Assembly (NCBI GenBank): GCA_949361645.1
Contig: OX442415.1
Span: forward strand, 12,070,533-12,134,532
Reading direction: 5' to 3'
Source: Spongilla lacustris
Taxonomy: Eukaryota > Porifera > Demospongiae > Spongillida > Spongillidae
Length of the DNA: 64,000 nt
Shown here: piece by piece, positions 34,144 to 45,536 of the stretch
Position numbering within the stretch: the stretch's first letter is position 1
Layout: each line of letters opens with the position of its first letter
Made by a program: the position numbers and the translations under genes
The notes under the pieces: model-generated
What the model was told of the DNA's origin: nothing
The model's input: only the letters and a program-made list of their open reading frames with translations
Database searches by the model: none

Positions 34144-34838
34144 TACCACAGTGTCCAGCAAAATCGGACTTGTGAGGTTATAATTTTATCATTATAAAAA
34201 TTGCATGTTACTCTAAACAACATATCTTTGCAACAGTACAACCTTTACCTTCAAAAGTTCGTACACTTATTCTCACATCATCTCTCTAAGTGTGAATCGA
34301 TTTTGGTGCTCTAATTATTTTCCATGCCGCGAGTACAAAGATCACTAACCCAACGGGTTAGCATTTCTCCATGTAAGAGTGTGAAAAACGAATCAAATTT
34401 GGGTTGTACATAGAGGAGTCCTGTAGCTATTGATTTGTTCTGTTCGTTAATTTCTATATCATCCGTTATGGAAATACAGTTGAACAAACTACGTGCATGT
34501 TTTCCGGCTTGATTCGCGACAATGATTTTGGCTAGTTGGGCGTAGCCCGACCTTCGCGTATTGGCGGAAGGTCGGGTACCAAACCCGCACAGTTTTTGTA
34601 CAGGCGTATTATGCAATACGTCAATGAATAGTGGCGTGTTATGCAATCGGTATCAACGAATAATTGTGTAAAGGCTTAGATTGGCTTTACTACCAGCTGC
34701 CGCAGAATGTATTTATTGGGCTCCTGCATTCTGATTGGACTGCAATCCCCGTTGCAGCTTGTACAAAAACTGTGCGGGTTTGGTACCCGACCTTCCGCCA
34801 ATACGCGAAGGTCGGGCTACGCCCAACTAGATTTTGGC
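34144..34838 (-). repeat. Repeat family R, copy C
   Basis: Contains CTGTTCGTTAATTTCTATATCATCCGTTA and ACAGTTGAACAAACTACGTGCA, as in the other R copies in reverse direction. Interrupted by the MITE at 34533-34829. The edge near 34144 touches the right TA of the transposon. Confidence 0.6.
34533..34829. mobile_element. MULE-like MITE with 70-bp perfect TIRs
   Basis: Left arm 34533-34602 begins TAGTTGGGCGTAGCCCGACC. Right arm 34760-34829 is its exact complement. GATTTTGGC is duplicated on both sides (34524-34532, 34830-34838). Long TIRs and a 9-bp TSD are typical of Mutator-like elements. Total 297 bp, no coding capacity. Confidence 0.8.
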
Positions 34839-35646
34839 AAATCGCGTCCCGCTCAATGTATGGGGAGGCGGTGATTATGTTACGCGCAAAGCGCAATCCT
34901 GCGGGATTGTCCTGCGCAAACCCTGGATCCATGGTTTGTGGTACAAACCATGGATTGGCCGTGCAATCCTGGGATTGCTCGTGCGCAAAGCATGGATCAG
35001 GACAATCCTGGGATTGCCCTGCGCAAAGCATAGATCAGACATGTCTGCATGTAATATATTTAATTAGCGATGGGTAACGAATAATGAGTATACTGCGCGA
35101 GACCATATCGTATGCAGCTCTGCATGTTCATCGCATATTCTTCGATACGTACCACCATATGAACCGTATGCGGTTTTTCATATGATTCATATGCAGAGTC
35201 AGCATAACTACCGATTCGGACTGATCACTCATACGAATGGTATCGTGGTCTGCATACTATCTCTGCATATAAATTGTTATGCATCTGCATGCGTCGTGCA
35301 GACTCTCCATATGGTACTTCATACGAAGCGTATGCTGCATGCATGCATTGCTGTAGGGCCGCATGGGGGTCTGCATATGGAGCCGTACCCAGTCCAATTA
35401 AAATGTAGGTATAGGATAATTGTTTTTAATAATATACTTTCAGCTTGTACATTAGGAACAAAGTTTGTTATGCACTCTCCAAGTACATGCAGACGATGAG
35501 TTTTCAGATGCTGCAAGGCACACACTGGTGATGGGATTAGGCGGGGCATCCATCAGGCGGTAGCCTTTTCAAGGGTGAACCAGGGACTCTTTTTTCCTCC
35601 TCAATCCAGCACGACCCTCATGAGCTGCTGTCGTGCTGCTTAAATA
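34839..35646. repeat. Imperfect repeats, no gene
   Basis: 34880-35040 has repeated words GCGCAAAG, CAATCCTGGGATTG and TGGATC, also seen once at 592-635 near the left edge. 35090-35400 is rich in CATATG, GCATGC and ATTCATATG-type palindromes. No exon or domain was recognised. Confidence 0.5.
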
Positions 35647-36321
35647 CTAAGTGTCCGCGCTGTAATAACAGATCATAAAAGACAAAGCTTTAAACACTGA
35701 CCTATACCTGTGCCGCGGCATGATTTGGCGTTCGCCCGTGAAACTCTTGACGAGATTCAGTCCTGCTATTTCAAAATACCTGTGCATATAGCAGAGACAT
35801 CTATAAAATGCACGGAGAACGTACTGCGGTGTATATGCATTACTTTCTTCCCGCCGGTGTGAGTTCTTTCTTTATATACAGCGTTGAACCGTTTTTCCAG
35901 CTGTCTGCGATGTAGCTCTGCAAATAATAATTAGCAATACGATTAGATCACTTACCTTTCAGTGATCCAATAGAATTGTCTCTATGAATGCACATTAGGA
36001 CGCCACTATTCTGAAACAGACCGTATACCTTACTCTGATTCTCCATTATATTCGCCAAGAATTGAACCTGCTTTTCTTGCGCACGAACGAGGCGTAACAG
36101 TGAGTCGCTTTGTTCAGCATTGGCGCTTCGACTGGAACAGCGGTTTGCGTTTGGTGTAACAATTTTTTAGGAATAGAGTAGACTTACAAGATTTCGGCAC
36201 TACTGATGTATATTGCCGCGGGTCTTTCTGTGTATTTTCACGCGTCCGTATCGATCCAGTACTTCAGTCCTGCAGCAGCTGCTGCTGACAGCTGCTGCTT
36301 GCTAGGATATGACACGCGCAT
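35647..36321 (-). CDS. Compact five-exon gene, product unknown
   Basis: Model: 36321-36242 (ATG; donor GTGAAA), 36131-35956 (acceptor TTCCAG; donor GTAAGTG), 35917-35825 (acceptor TTTGCAG; donor GTACGT), 35762-35708 (acceptor TAGCAG; donor GTATAG), 35659-35647 (acceptor TTACAG; TAG stop). Phases 2, 1, 1, 2 agree and the sum is 417 nt, giving 138 residues. Introns are 110, 38, 62 and 48 nt. The second exon reads LLRLVRAQEKQVQFLANIME then NSGVLMCIHRDNSIGSLK and may form a helix. The third is basic (LHRRQLEKRFNAVYKER). No known domain was recognised and no signal peptide is seen. The first donor is the weakest site. Divergently arranged with the candidate gene at 36537. Confidence 0.55.
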
Positions 36322-36536
36322 GCGTGATGGTGTTTTTTAATTTTAAAAATGATTTTATTTTTATTTTTAATATCCTACTCAGTTACACTTGCATGTGGTC
36401 AGCCATTGAGTATAGATGGATTTACGTATTGCAACTAACATCAAGCTATGTTTTGGTCTGATTGTATAGTCTTTTGCTACAAGCTAGGATACATACATAT
36501 CTCATGATCGCTTGTGACAAAACTTAAAGTTTGATC
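36322..36536. promoter_or_regulatory. Putative bidirectional promoter interval
   Basis: About 215 bp separate the two predicted divergent start codons. Contains A/T-rich sequence (AATTTTAAAAATGATTTTATTTTT) and no repeat. Promoter function is inferred only from the gene arrangement. Confidence 0.3.
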
Positions 36537-36901
36537 ATGGTAAAGGCAGCAGAGCCATCAGACATCAGTTCAGTTGCAAGATCTGGACTTGCAACTGACT
36601 ATCCACAACAAATCCGGCTTACGTGCCCCGCCCCTCTGCACAAGAATTGCAACTACCTAAAACTAAGGTATATAAAGCATCAGCAAGTAATAATTGTAAC
36701 AGAACGTCAATAACAAGCACGTTGGTATACAATCCATTCTTCGTTGAAGCTTACAGATCGGCCGTAAATATTAAATTTAAAAGTCATTTCATATCAATTT
36801 CATCAATAAATTATTAATTCTGCTCATCTGACAGGAAGCTGGCTGGTCGAGGAACCGATGTGTACAGTCGACTAGGCTCTTTCCACAAAGCCAAGCTAAA
36901 G
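36537..36901 (+). CDS. Candidate two-exon gene fragment
   Basis: Exon 1 36537-36667 (ATG to CTAAG before GTATAT) and exon 2 36835-36901 (after CTGACAG, ends AAG before GTAGGC). The join is in phase 2 and stays open: RSGLATDYPQQIRLTCPAP then KLAGRGTDVYSRLGSFHKAK. No domain was recognised, though the last part faintly resembles a TPR helix. The next exon was not found. The foldback-like structure begins 64 bp after the donor and may have cut the gene or lie in its intron. Confidence 0.4.
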
Positions 36902-37059
36902 GTAGGCCTATGATTTCACTCCGCCTCGTATTATAAGAGGTATACTTGTACCAATATGCTATGCAGCCTACTAGAACTGCATGGAAGCTGGCACCACATT
37001 CCCCAGCACCACATTCCACACCAATTATCGCAAAAACATCCCGTGCGGCTCGGATCGCA

Positions 37060-39165
37060 ATGAATATCCTTTATTGATCTCATTTGAACAATGCGATGGT
37101 CTAGTAATCCGTCTTCTATCCTGAACCAAATAAGCGATATTCTAGTAATCCTGCGCCTCAATAGCATCTTCATAGGTCTGTGTCACATGTGCCATACAGT
37201 GGCGGATACAGGGGGGGGGGGGGGGGGGGGCAAACCCGGCCTATGCCCCCCCTAACTAATAAGGATACGCCTCCTGTCCATTGTAATGAATTTAATGGTG
37301 CTTATATTACTGCGCTTTCCCAGACACCCTGGCAAGTTCGGAGGGGCACGCCCCCATTCCCATCCCTATATACCCCCCCTAACACAAAATCCTGTATCCG
37401 CCCCTGCCATAGTCTTGACCCGCCCCCACTGAGGACCGTGGCTGTGAGAGTGACAAGTGTAACCTTGTGACCAAACTAAGCGATGTTCTGGGAATCTTGC
37501 ATCACAGTAGAATCACCTGAGGTCTGTGTCACACATCTGAGCATGTGCCATGGTTGTGACCCGCCCCCACTGAGGACCGTGGCTAGGTCCCACCTATGAG
37601 AGTGACAAGTGCAACCTTGTGACGAAACTAAGCGATGTTCTGGGAATCTTGCACCACAATAGCATCACCTGAGGTCTGTGTCACACATCTGTGCATGTGC
37701 CATGGTTGTGACCCGCCCCCAATGAGGACCGTGGCTAGGTCCCACCTGTGACAGTGACAAGTGCTACCTTGTGACCAAACTAAGCGATGTTCTGGGAATC
37801 CTGCACCACACTAGCATCACCTGAGGTCTGTGTCACACATCTGTGCATGTGCCATGGTTGTGACCCGCCCCCACTGAGGACCGTGGCTAGGTCCCACCTG
37901 TGACAGTGACAAGTGCGACCTTGTGACCAAACTAAGCGATGTTCTGGGAATCTTGCACCACAGTAGCATCACCTGAGGTTTGTGTCACACATCTGTGCAT
38001 GTGCCATGGTTGTGACCCGCCCCCACTGAGGACCGTGGCTAGGTCCCACCTATGAGAGTGACAAGTGCAACCTTGTGATGAAACTAAGCAATGTTCTGGG
38101 AATCTTGCACCACAGTAGCATCACCTGAGGTCTGTGTCACGCATCTGTGCATGTGCCATGGTTGTGACCCGCCCCCTCTGAGGACCGTGGCTAGGTCACA
38201 CCTATGAGAGTGACAAGTGTAGCCTTGTGACCAAACTAAGTGATGTTCTGGGAATCTTGCACCACAATAGCATCACCTGAGGTCTGTGTCACACATCTGT
38301 GCATGTGCCATGGTTGTGACCCGCCCCCACTGACGACCGTGGCTAGGTCCCACCTGTGACAGTGACAAGTGCAACCTTGTGACCAAACTAAGCGATGTTC
38401 TGGGAATCTTGCACCACAGTAGCATCACCTGAGGCCTGTGTCACATATCTGTGCATGTGCCATGGTTGTGACCCGCCCCCTCTGAGGACCGTGGCTAGGT
38501 CCCACCTAGGAGAGTGACAAGTGTAACCTTGTGAGCTAAGTAAGCGATGTTCTGGGAATTCTGCACTACAGTAGCATCACATGAGGTCTCTGTCACACAT
38601 CTGTGCATGTGTCATGGTTGTGACCCACCCCCTCTGAGGACCGTGGCCATGTCGCACCTGTGAGTGTGACAGGGTGAACAAACTAAGCGATGTTCTGGAA
38701 ATCCTGCATCACAGTAGCATCTGCTGAGGTCGGTGTCATACATCTGTACATGTGTCATGGTTGTGACCCACCCCCTTCGAGGACCGTGGCTAGGTTCCAC
38801 CTGTGAGAGTGACAAAGTGCAACCTTGTGACCAAACTAAGCAATGTTCTGGGAATCCTGCACCACAGTAGCATTACCTGAGGTTTGTGTCACATATCTGT
38901 TCATGTGCCATGGTTGTGACCCGCCCCCTCTGAGGACCGTGGCTAGGTCCCACCTGTGAGAGTGACAAGTGTAACCTTGTGAGCTAACTAAGCGATGTTC
39001 TGGGAATTCTGCACCACAGTAGCATCACCTGAGGTCTCTGTCACATCTGTGCATGTGTCATGGTTGTGACCCACCCCCTCTGAGGACCGTGGCTATGTCA
39101 CACCGTGAGAGTGTCAGGGTGACCAAACTATGCATTGTTCTGGTAATCCTGCACCACAATAGCTT
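37060..39165 (+). repeat. 152-bp satellite, left array
   Basis: Units contain GCGATGTTCTGGGAATC, CACCACAGTAGCATCACCTG, GTGTCACACATCTGTGCATG, GGTTGTGACCCGCCCC and GAGGACCGTGGCTAGGTCCC. Neighbouring units are spaced 152 bases (for example 37485, 37637, 37789). About 13 units, the outermost diverged. A 210-bp element sits within it (37197-37406). Confidence 0.9.
37197..37406. mobile_element. CAG-ended small element, 5-bp TSD
   Basis: Begins CAGTGGCGGATACAGG followed by a G run (37211-37230). Ends CCTGTATCCGCCCCTG. CCATA is duplicated at 37192-37196 and 37407-37411. A GGAGGGGCACGCCCCC hairpin lies near the right end. Inserted in a 152-bp satellite unit, whose intact relatives read GTGCCATGGTTGTGACCC. 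Confidence 0.8.
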
Positions 39166-40203
39166 CTCATTTAGGTGCATTTTTATGTATTGATATGAAA
39201 AAGCACTATTATTCACTAGGAGTGCATATAACTTTAAGGGATGGCTTTACTTAGAACTTGAATGTGCAGAATTGTAAGCCAAGGAAATGTTATGATTACT
39301 GCAAAATTCTTTTTAAAAAAAATAACAAAACCTTGGAACTCTAAATTAAATTGCCTTTTTTTTTAAGTTCTGTGAATTGAACTATATTGCAATACAAATC
39401 AATGGCTGGTGACATGCAGGCCACATTACGTGATATCTCCATATTAGCTTGCATTTATATTTGCATGCTGTACCTTTGAGTACAACAGTAAAGCATCAAG
39501 CCAGGTGTTTAGTATTCTAATTCCACTGGTTGACCATCAGCACTGCATGAGATCACAGTCCAAATTGAACAATCATGCACCACCTGCTTTTAAATGATGC
39601 ATTATATACAATACATACAATGCAGGGTTTTTTCACCTGTGAACAGCATGTAGCCATTTTATCTTCAGTTGTATCGAGTTCTTTCATAAAGTTGTTTGCT
39701 ACTTGCCATAAACTAATCCTAAACATTTCTTGACAAGGATGTATTATTATGAATAACTTCTGATCATGGAATAATAGCAGTGCTTGATGAACTTTTATCA
39801 GGTAACAGTATACATCAAGCACTGCTATTATTCCATCGACACAGTCATTTTGCAAACCACAGTTAAGAGAGTATGCTTTCTCTTTTTGCAGCACATGCTA
39901 CATTGTGGCATATAGCACGGATGAAAACAACGTGGTTCAAGTTCATTCATAAGACTGACAAATGCCTTCTGAACTGAAGTGAAACTCTGTGCATCCATTG
40001 CTGCTGTATGATTGTTACATGCAAGTGGGCACAGTATCTGTATTTATGTGTGGCTTACCCTTCAGCATAAAATGCAAAGATGTTGCAGCAAGAGCCTGCA
40101 AAAGAGGTTTCATCCAACACCTAGTAAATGTTGTGTTTTGAAGCGCCTTGTTAACTTGACTGGAAATGCGTGTATAAAGACCCCAGCTTACACATGCTGA
40201 AAG
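39166..40203. other. Unique centre of the inverted arrays
   Basis: No gene supported. A perfect 22-bp inverted repeat, GGAATAATAGCAGTGCTTGATG at 39768-39789 against 39813-39834, lies near the middle. A minus frame of 113 codons (39894-39553) spans it and has no recognised domain. Confidence 0.5.
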
Positions 40204-43190
40204 AAATCCACATATGTGTAACACAGACCTCAGGAGATGCTATTGTGGTGCAGGATTCCCAGAACATCGCTTAGTTTGGTCACAAGGTTGCACTTTGTCA
40301 CTATCACAGGTGAGACATAGCCACGGTCCTCACAGGGGGTGGGTCACAACCATGACACATGCACAGATGTGTGACACAGACCTCAGGAGATGCTATTGTG
40401 GTGCAGGATTCCCAGAACATCGCTTAGTATGGTCACAAGGTTGCACTTTGTCTCTCTCACAGGTGCGACATAGCCACGGTTCTCAAAGGGGGTGGGTCAC
40501 GACCATGACACATACACAGATGTGTGACACAGACCTCAGGAGATGCTATTGTGTTGCAGGATTCCCAGAACATTGCTTAGTTTGGTCACCCTGTCACACT
40601 CACAGGTGTGACATGGCCACAGTCCTCAGAGGGGGTAGGTCACAACCATGACATATGTACAGATGTGTGACACAGACCTCAGGAGATGTTATTGTGGTGC
40701 GGAATTCCCAGAACATCGCTTAGTTTGGTGACAAGGTTGCACTTTGTCACTCTCACAGGCGCGACATAGCCACGGTCCTCACAGGGGGTGGGTCACAACC
40801 ATGACACATGCCCAGACGTGTGACACAGACATCAGTAGATGCTATTCTAGTGCAGGATTCCCAGAACATCGCTTAGTTTGGTGTCAAGATTGCACTTTGT
40901 CACTATCACAGGTGGGACATAGCCACGATCCTCAGTAAGGGTGGGTCACAACCATGACACATGCACAGATGTGTGACACAGACCTCACGAGATGCTATTG
41001 TGGTGCAGGATTCCAAGAACATCGCTTAGTTTGGTCACAAGGTTGCACTTTGTCACTCTCACTGGTGCGACATATCCACGGTCCTCAGAGGGGGTGGGTC
41101 ACAACCATGACACATGCACAGATGTGTGACACAGACCTCAGGTGATGCTATTGTGGTGCAGAATTCCGAGAACATCGCTTAGTTTGGTCACAAGGTTGCA
41201 CTTTGTCACACTCAAAGGTGCAACATAGCCACGGTCCTCAAAGGGGGTGGGTCACAACCATGACACATGCACAGATGTGTGACACAGAGCTCAGGAGATA
41301 CTATAGTGTTGCAGGATTCCCAGAACATCGCTTAATTTGGTCACCCTGTCACACTCACAGGTGCGACATAGCCACGGTCCTCACAGGGGGTGGGTCACAA
41401 CCATGACACATGCACAGATGTGTGACACAGACATCAGTAGATGCTATTCAAGTGCAGGATTCCTAGAACATCGCTTAGTTTGGTGTCAAGGTTGCACTTT
41501 GTCACTCTCACAGGTGCGACATAGCCACAGTTCTCAAAGGGGGTGGGTTGCCAAAATGACTCATGCACAGATGTGTGACACAGACCTCACTAGATGCTAT
41601 TGTGGTGCAAGATTCCAAGAACATCGCTTAGTTTGGTGACAAGGTTGCACTTTGTCACTAACACAGGTGCGACATAGCCACGGTCCTCAGAGGGGGTGGG
41701 TCACAACCATGACACATGCACAGATGTGTGAAACAGACCTCAGGTGATGCTATTATGGTGCAGGATTCCCAGAACATTGTTTAGTTTGGTCACAAGGTTG
41801 CACTTTGTCACTCTCACAGGTGTGACATATCCACGGTCCTCAGAGGGGGTGGGTCACAACCATGACACATGCACAGATGTGTGACACAGACATCAGTAGA
41901 TGCTATTGTGGTACAGGATTCCCAGAATATAGCTTAGTTTGGTCACAAGGTTGCACCTTGTCACTCTCACAGGTGTGACATAGCCACGGTCCTCAGGGGG
42001 CGGGTCACAACCATGACACAAGCACAGATGTGTGACACAGACCTCAGGTGATGCTATTGTGGTGCAGGATTCCCAGAACATTGCTTAGTTTGGTCACAAG
42101 GTTGCACTTTGTTACACTCACAGGTGCGACATAGCCACGGTCCTCAAAGGGGGTGGGTCACAACCATGACACATGCGCAGATGTGTGACACAGACCTCAG
42201 GAGATGCTATTGTGATGCAGGATTTCCAGAACATCGCTTAGTTTGGTCACCCTGTCACACTCACAGGTGTTGCATGGCCACGGTCCTCAGAGGGGGTAGG
42301 TCACAACCATGACACATGCACAGATGTGTGACACAGACCTCAGGTGATGCTATTGTGGTGCAGGATTCCCAGAACATCGCTTAGTTAGCTCACAAGGTTG
42401 CACTTTGTCACACTCACAGGTGCGACATAGCCACGGTCCTCAAAGGGGGTGGGTCACAACCATGACACATGCGCAGATGTGTGACACAGACCTCAATAAA
42501 TGCTATTCTGGTGCAGGATTCCCAGAACATTGCTTAGTTTGGTGTCAAGGTTGCACTTTGTCACTCTCACAGGTGCGACATAGCCACGGTTCTCAAAGGG
42601 GGTGGGTCACGACCATGACACATGCACAGATGTGTGACACAGACCTCAGGAGATGCTATTGTGATGCAGGATTTCCAGAACATCGCTTAGTTTGGTCACC
42701 CTGTCACACTCACAGGTGTGACATGGCCACGGTCCTCAGAGGGGGTGGGTCACAACCATGACACATGCACAGATGTGTGACACAGACCTCAGTAAATGCT
42801 ATTCTGGTGCAGGATTCCCAGAACATCACTTAGTTTGGTGTCAAGGTTGCACTTTGTCACTTACACAGGTGCGACATAGCCACAGTTCTCAGAAGGGGTG
42901 AGTCACAACTCTGACACATGCACAGATGTGTCACAGGGTTGCACTTTGTCACTCTCACAGGTGTGACATAGCCACGGTCCTCAGAAGGGGTGGGTCGCAA
43001 CCATAACATATGCACAGATGTGTGACACAGACCTCAGGAGATGCTACTGTGGTGCAGCATTCCCAGAACATCATTTAGTTTGGTCATAAGGTTGAACTGT
43101 GTCACTTTCACAGGTGTGACATAGCCTATAGCCACTGTCCTCACAGGGAGTTGGGTCAAGTGGATGATATATGCACAGATGTGCATGTGA
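40204..43190 (-). repeat. 152-bp satellite, right array (reversed)
   Basis: Same family as the left array in reverse complement: GATGCTATTGTGGTGCAGGATTC, CCAGAACATCGCTTAGTTTGG, CACAAGGTTGCACTTTGTCAC, GGGGGTGGGTCACAACCATG. About 19 units, with some truncated units near 42900. Plus-strand frames with repeated MCDTDLRRCYC are by-products of the repeat. Confidence 0.9.
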
Positions 43191-43788
43191 CATAGATTAC
43201 TAGAACATAGCTTATAGTATGGTTTGATTTAAGATTACATCGCATCGAATTTGTGTGGAATAGGGTATAGGGCGGGAGTTACGCTATGCACTTGTGGTTC
43301 GGTTTGTCGATCGCGCGCCGTTTAATTTGCTTTAGGCGATAATTTGTGTGAAATGTGGTGCTGAGGAATGTGGTGCCAACTTCCATGCAGTCCTACTAGG
43401 CTAGGCCTAGTAGACCACCATGTAGGCCTAGTAGACCACCATGCATGGCGTAGTAAACGCAGTAATACGGCATAAGTGCGTGCTGCTAACGATACGTGTG
43501 CTTTTTCTTTCTAGCCTAATTCATGTTCGTTACGTACTGTCTCTTTTCAAAGACACGGAGCAAATAGGACCTATTGTTCAGGTGAGCGTCTGAAAAAGTT
43601 TCTCGTTTCAACTTTCTCTGCTCATACCATTTCCCTCCTCCGGTCCCCACTCTTCCTTTACCCATTCCTACCCACTTGCGTACATTAAATCTGTGTGTGT
43701 GTGGGGGGGGGGGGGGGGGGGGGTTAACCTGTCTGTGTGAAACCCATCCGTACCGTACTGCTGTAGGGGGCAATGCATGCTTACTAAG
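43191..43788. other. No recognisable gene
   Basis: Outer right end of the inverted structure, a duplicated GGCCTAGTAGACCACCATG (about 43406-43444), and a GT run leading into 21 G (43703-43723). Confidence 0.45.
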
Positions 43789-44013
43789 TATTTTGCCCAT
43801 CTGGGTCTGGGACTGAGCCTTCAGAAGCTAACCCGGACCCCATGCACGTTTCTGTTCTTGAAAAGATTTATAACAAAAAAACTGCCTTGAGTTATCAAGT
43901 CAAATGTAAGCATTTTTCGTCTATGCTTGTTTACATAGCTGGATGCTGCTGATACGGACAATTTACTGTTCATGGAGAGAGCTGTTACATCAGCCCTAAG
44001 AGACCTTAGATAA
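43789..44013 (+). CDS. Candidate exon pair, unknown gene
   Basis: Exon a starts after TTACTAAG at 43789 and reads SGTEPSEANPDPMHVSVLE then KIYNKKTALSYQ. Exon b follows TTTACATAG at 43939 and reads LDAADTDNLLFMERAVTSAL to a TAA at 44011-44013. The frames join if the donor is CAA before GTCAAA (43898); the stronger-looking donor AAAT before GTAAGC (43905) does not fit. No domain was recognised. Composition is coding-like but the model is tentative. Confidence 0.35.
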
Positions 44014-44082
44014 AAACTCGCCCAGGTTAGCCAATGGGAACAGTGTGCTTTAAAATATTCTCCCCACTATACTCTGAGCAGC

Positions 44083-44940
44083 CTCCTTCCTCTCCCCACT
44101 CCTTGACCCCTTCCTCTACTCCTCCTTCCCTCTTCCCACTCCCCCACTCCTCCCTCTCCCCACTCCTCCATCCCTCTCCCCCTCTCCCCCTCTTCCCACT
44201 CCTCTATCCCTCTCTTCTCACACTTCTCGCTCCCACTCCCACTCCTCCCTTCCTCCATCTCACTCCTCCCAACCTCCCTCTCCCCCTCTCCCCCTCTTCC
44301 CATTCCTCTATCCCTCTCTTCTCATACTCCTCTCTCCCTCTCCCACTCCAACCTCCCTCTTCCCCTCTCCCCCTCTTCCCACTTCTCTATCCCTCTCTTC
44401 TCTTACTACTCTCTCCCTCTCCCACTCCTCCCTTCCTCCATCCCACTCCTCCCAACCTCCCTCCCTCTTCCCACTCCTCCCTTCCTCCATATCCCACTCC
44501 TACCAACCTCCCTCCCTCTTCCCACTCCTCCCTTCCTCCATCCCACTCCTACCAACCTCCCTCCCTCTTCCCACTCCTCTCTTCCTCCATCCCACTCCTA
44601 CCAACCTCCCTCCCTCTTCCCACTCCTCCCTTCCTCCATCCCACTCACACCAACCTCCCTCCCTCTTCCCACTCCTCCCTTCCTCCCTCTTCCCACTCCT
44701 CCCTTCCTCCCTCTTCCCACTCTCCTCCCACGTGTACTCTCCCCACTCCTTGTCCTCTCCCACTCCTCCTACCTCTCCTCACTTTTCCACCAACCACCTC
44801 CCTTGTTCCCTCTCCTCACTTGTTCCCTCCTTCCTCCCTTCTTCCCTTCTTCCCTCCTGCTTTCCTTCCCTCCACCCATCTTCCCTGGTCCCCTCCTTGC
44901 CATCTCGTCTCCCTTCGTCTCCTTCCCCCACCCTCCCCTT
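44083..44940. repeat. About 860-base polypyrimidine tract
   Basis: Almost only C and T on the plus strand, built from CTCCCTCTTCCCACTCC and CCTTCCTCCATCCCACTCC modules, a period near 60 in the second half. Long open frames in several phases (for example 44034-44954) come from the absence of A and G and are not genes. Homopurine-homopyrimidine mirror sequence can form triplex DNA (established knowledge). Confidence 0.85.
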
Positions 44941-44986
44941 CTTACTATTTCTAATATTCCTTCCACTTCACTTTCCACATCTATAG

Positions 44987-45079
44987 GCCAGCAGACACTT
45001 ATTTGCTGTCTGCTCAAAATGTGATTTTGTGTATTCTACTGTCACCTTGACACAACAGCAACTGAAACTTCCTGTCTGA
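44987..45079 (+). CDS. Candidate terminal exon after the polypyrimidine tract
   Basis: Directly follows CTTTCCACATCTATAG, an excellent acceptor at the end of the pyrimidine tract. Reads ASRHLFAVCSKCDFVYSTVT and LTQQQLKLPV, then TGA. It has a Cys-x2-Cys pair. No domain was recognised. It may belong with the exon pair at 43789-44013 or with an isoform. Confidence 0.35.
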   Translation, partial: ASRHLFAVCSKCDFVYSTVTLTQQQLKLPV

Positions 45080-45433
45080 CGTGGGACCTTCATTGAACTA
45101 TTTCTTACTTAGAACTTGTTTTATGCATATTGTGATTAATACTGTCCTTTGAAATTCATTTTAATTATCTATACACCACCAAACAGTAACTTGCTTTTAT
45201 TTTTAAATTGAATTTTAAACACATTTATAATTTACTATAAATCGGTCTGATTGTGAATCTGTGTTTTATATAATTATGACATGAACCATTCGTGTTGTAA
45301 AATCAAGACAAAAAATTAATTTCTACCGTGCATAATTTATTCATATACAATATGTCATAACGTAATACCTTGCGTCTCTGGGATTAAGTTACAGTTATTG
45401 GGTACGTTGCAACTAGTTAACTGTTAATTGCAG
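45080..45433. other. No recognisable gene
   Basis: AT-rich, intron-like sequence between candidate exons. Confidence 0.45.
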
Positions 45434-45536
45434 ATGAATTATTAACGACAATATACAATCGTAGCTTTGGAGATGTGGAGGCAGCAATAAACGGATTGCC
45501 CTGCATGATTTCAAATTCTGAGATTCAGGTGTTTTG
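45434..45536 (+). CDS. Candidate internal exon, unknown gene
   Basis: Bounded by GTTAATTGCAG and by TTTTG before GTGAGTATAC, both near consensus. In the phase-1 frame it reads ELLTTIYNRSFGDVEAAING then LPCMISNSEIQVF with no stop. No domain was recognised. The following intron would contain the whole 20-bp satellite if the next exon is the one at 50094. Confidence 0.45.

Larger units (their letters stand above)
36965..43402. mobile_element. Foldback-like inverted structure of satellite arrays
   Basis: The outer ends are inverted copies: AGCCTACTAGAACTGCATGG at 36965 against CCATGCAGTCCTACTAGGCT at 43383-43402, continuing through GGCACCACATTCC and CGATAATT. Inside, the left arm holds 152-bp satellite units in one direction (37060-39165) and the right arm the same family reversed (40204-43190). 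The middle 1 kb is unique. Inverted ends made of tandem repeats around a central loop resemble foldback (FB-type) transposons. No TSD was identified, so a segmental inverted duplication is the alternative. Confidence 0.6.

Noticed and set aside
40214..42761. Cys-rich frames repeating MCDTDLRRCYC
   Set aside because: They fall within the 152-bp satellite, 152 is not a multiple of 3, and each frame stops within one or two units.
37400..43190. Possible CRISPR array
   Set aside because: Units are long, contiguous and without unique spacers, and the DNA is eukaryotic.
44034..44954. 306-codon plus frame rich in Pro, Ser and Leu
   Set aside because: It lies in a C/T-only tract where stop codons are rare in several phases; antisense Glu/Gly/Arg frames are equally open. 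No start context, domain or splice support.
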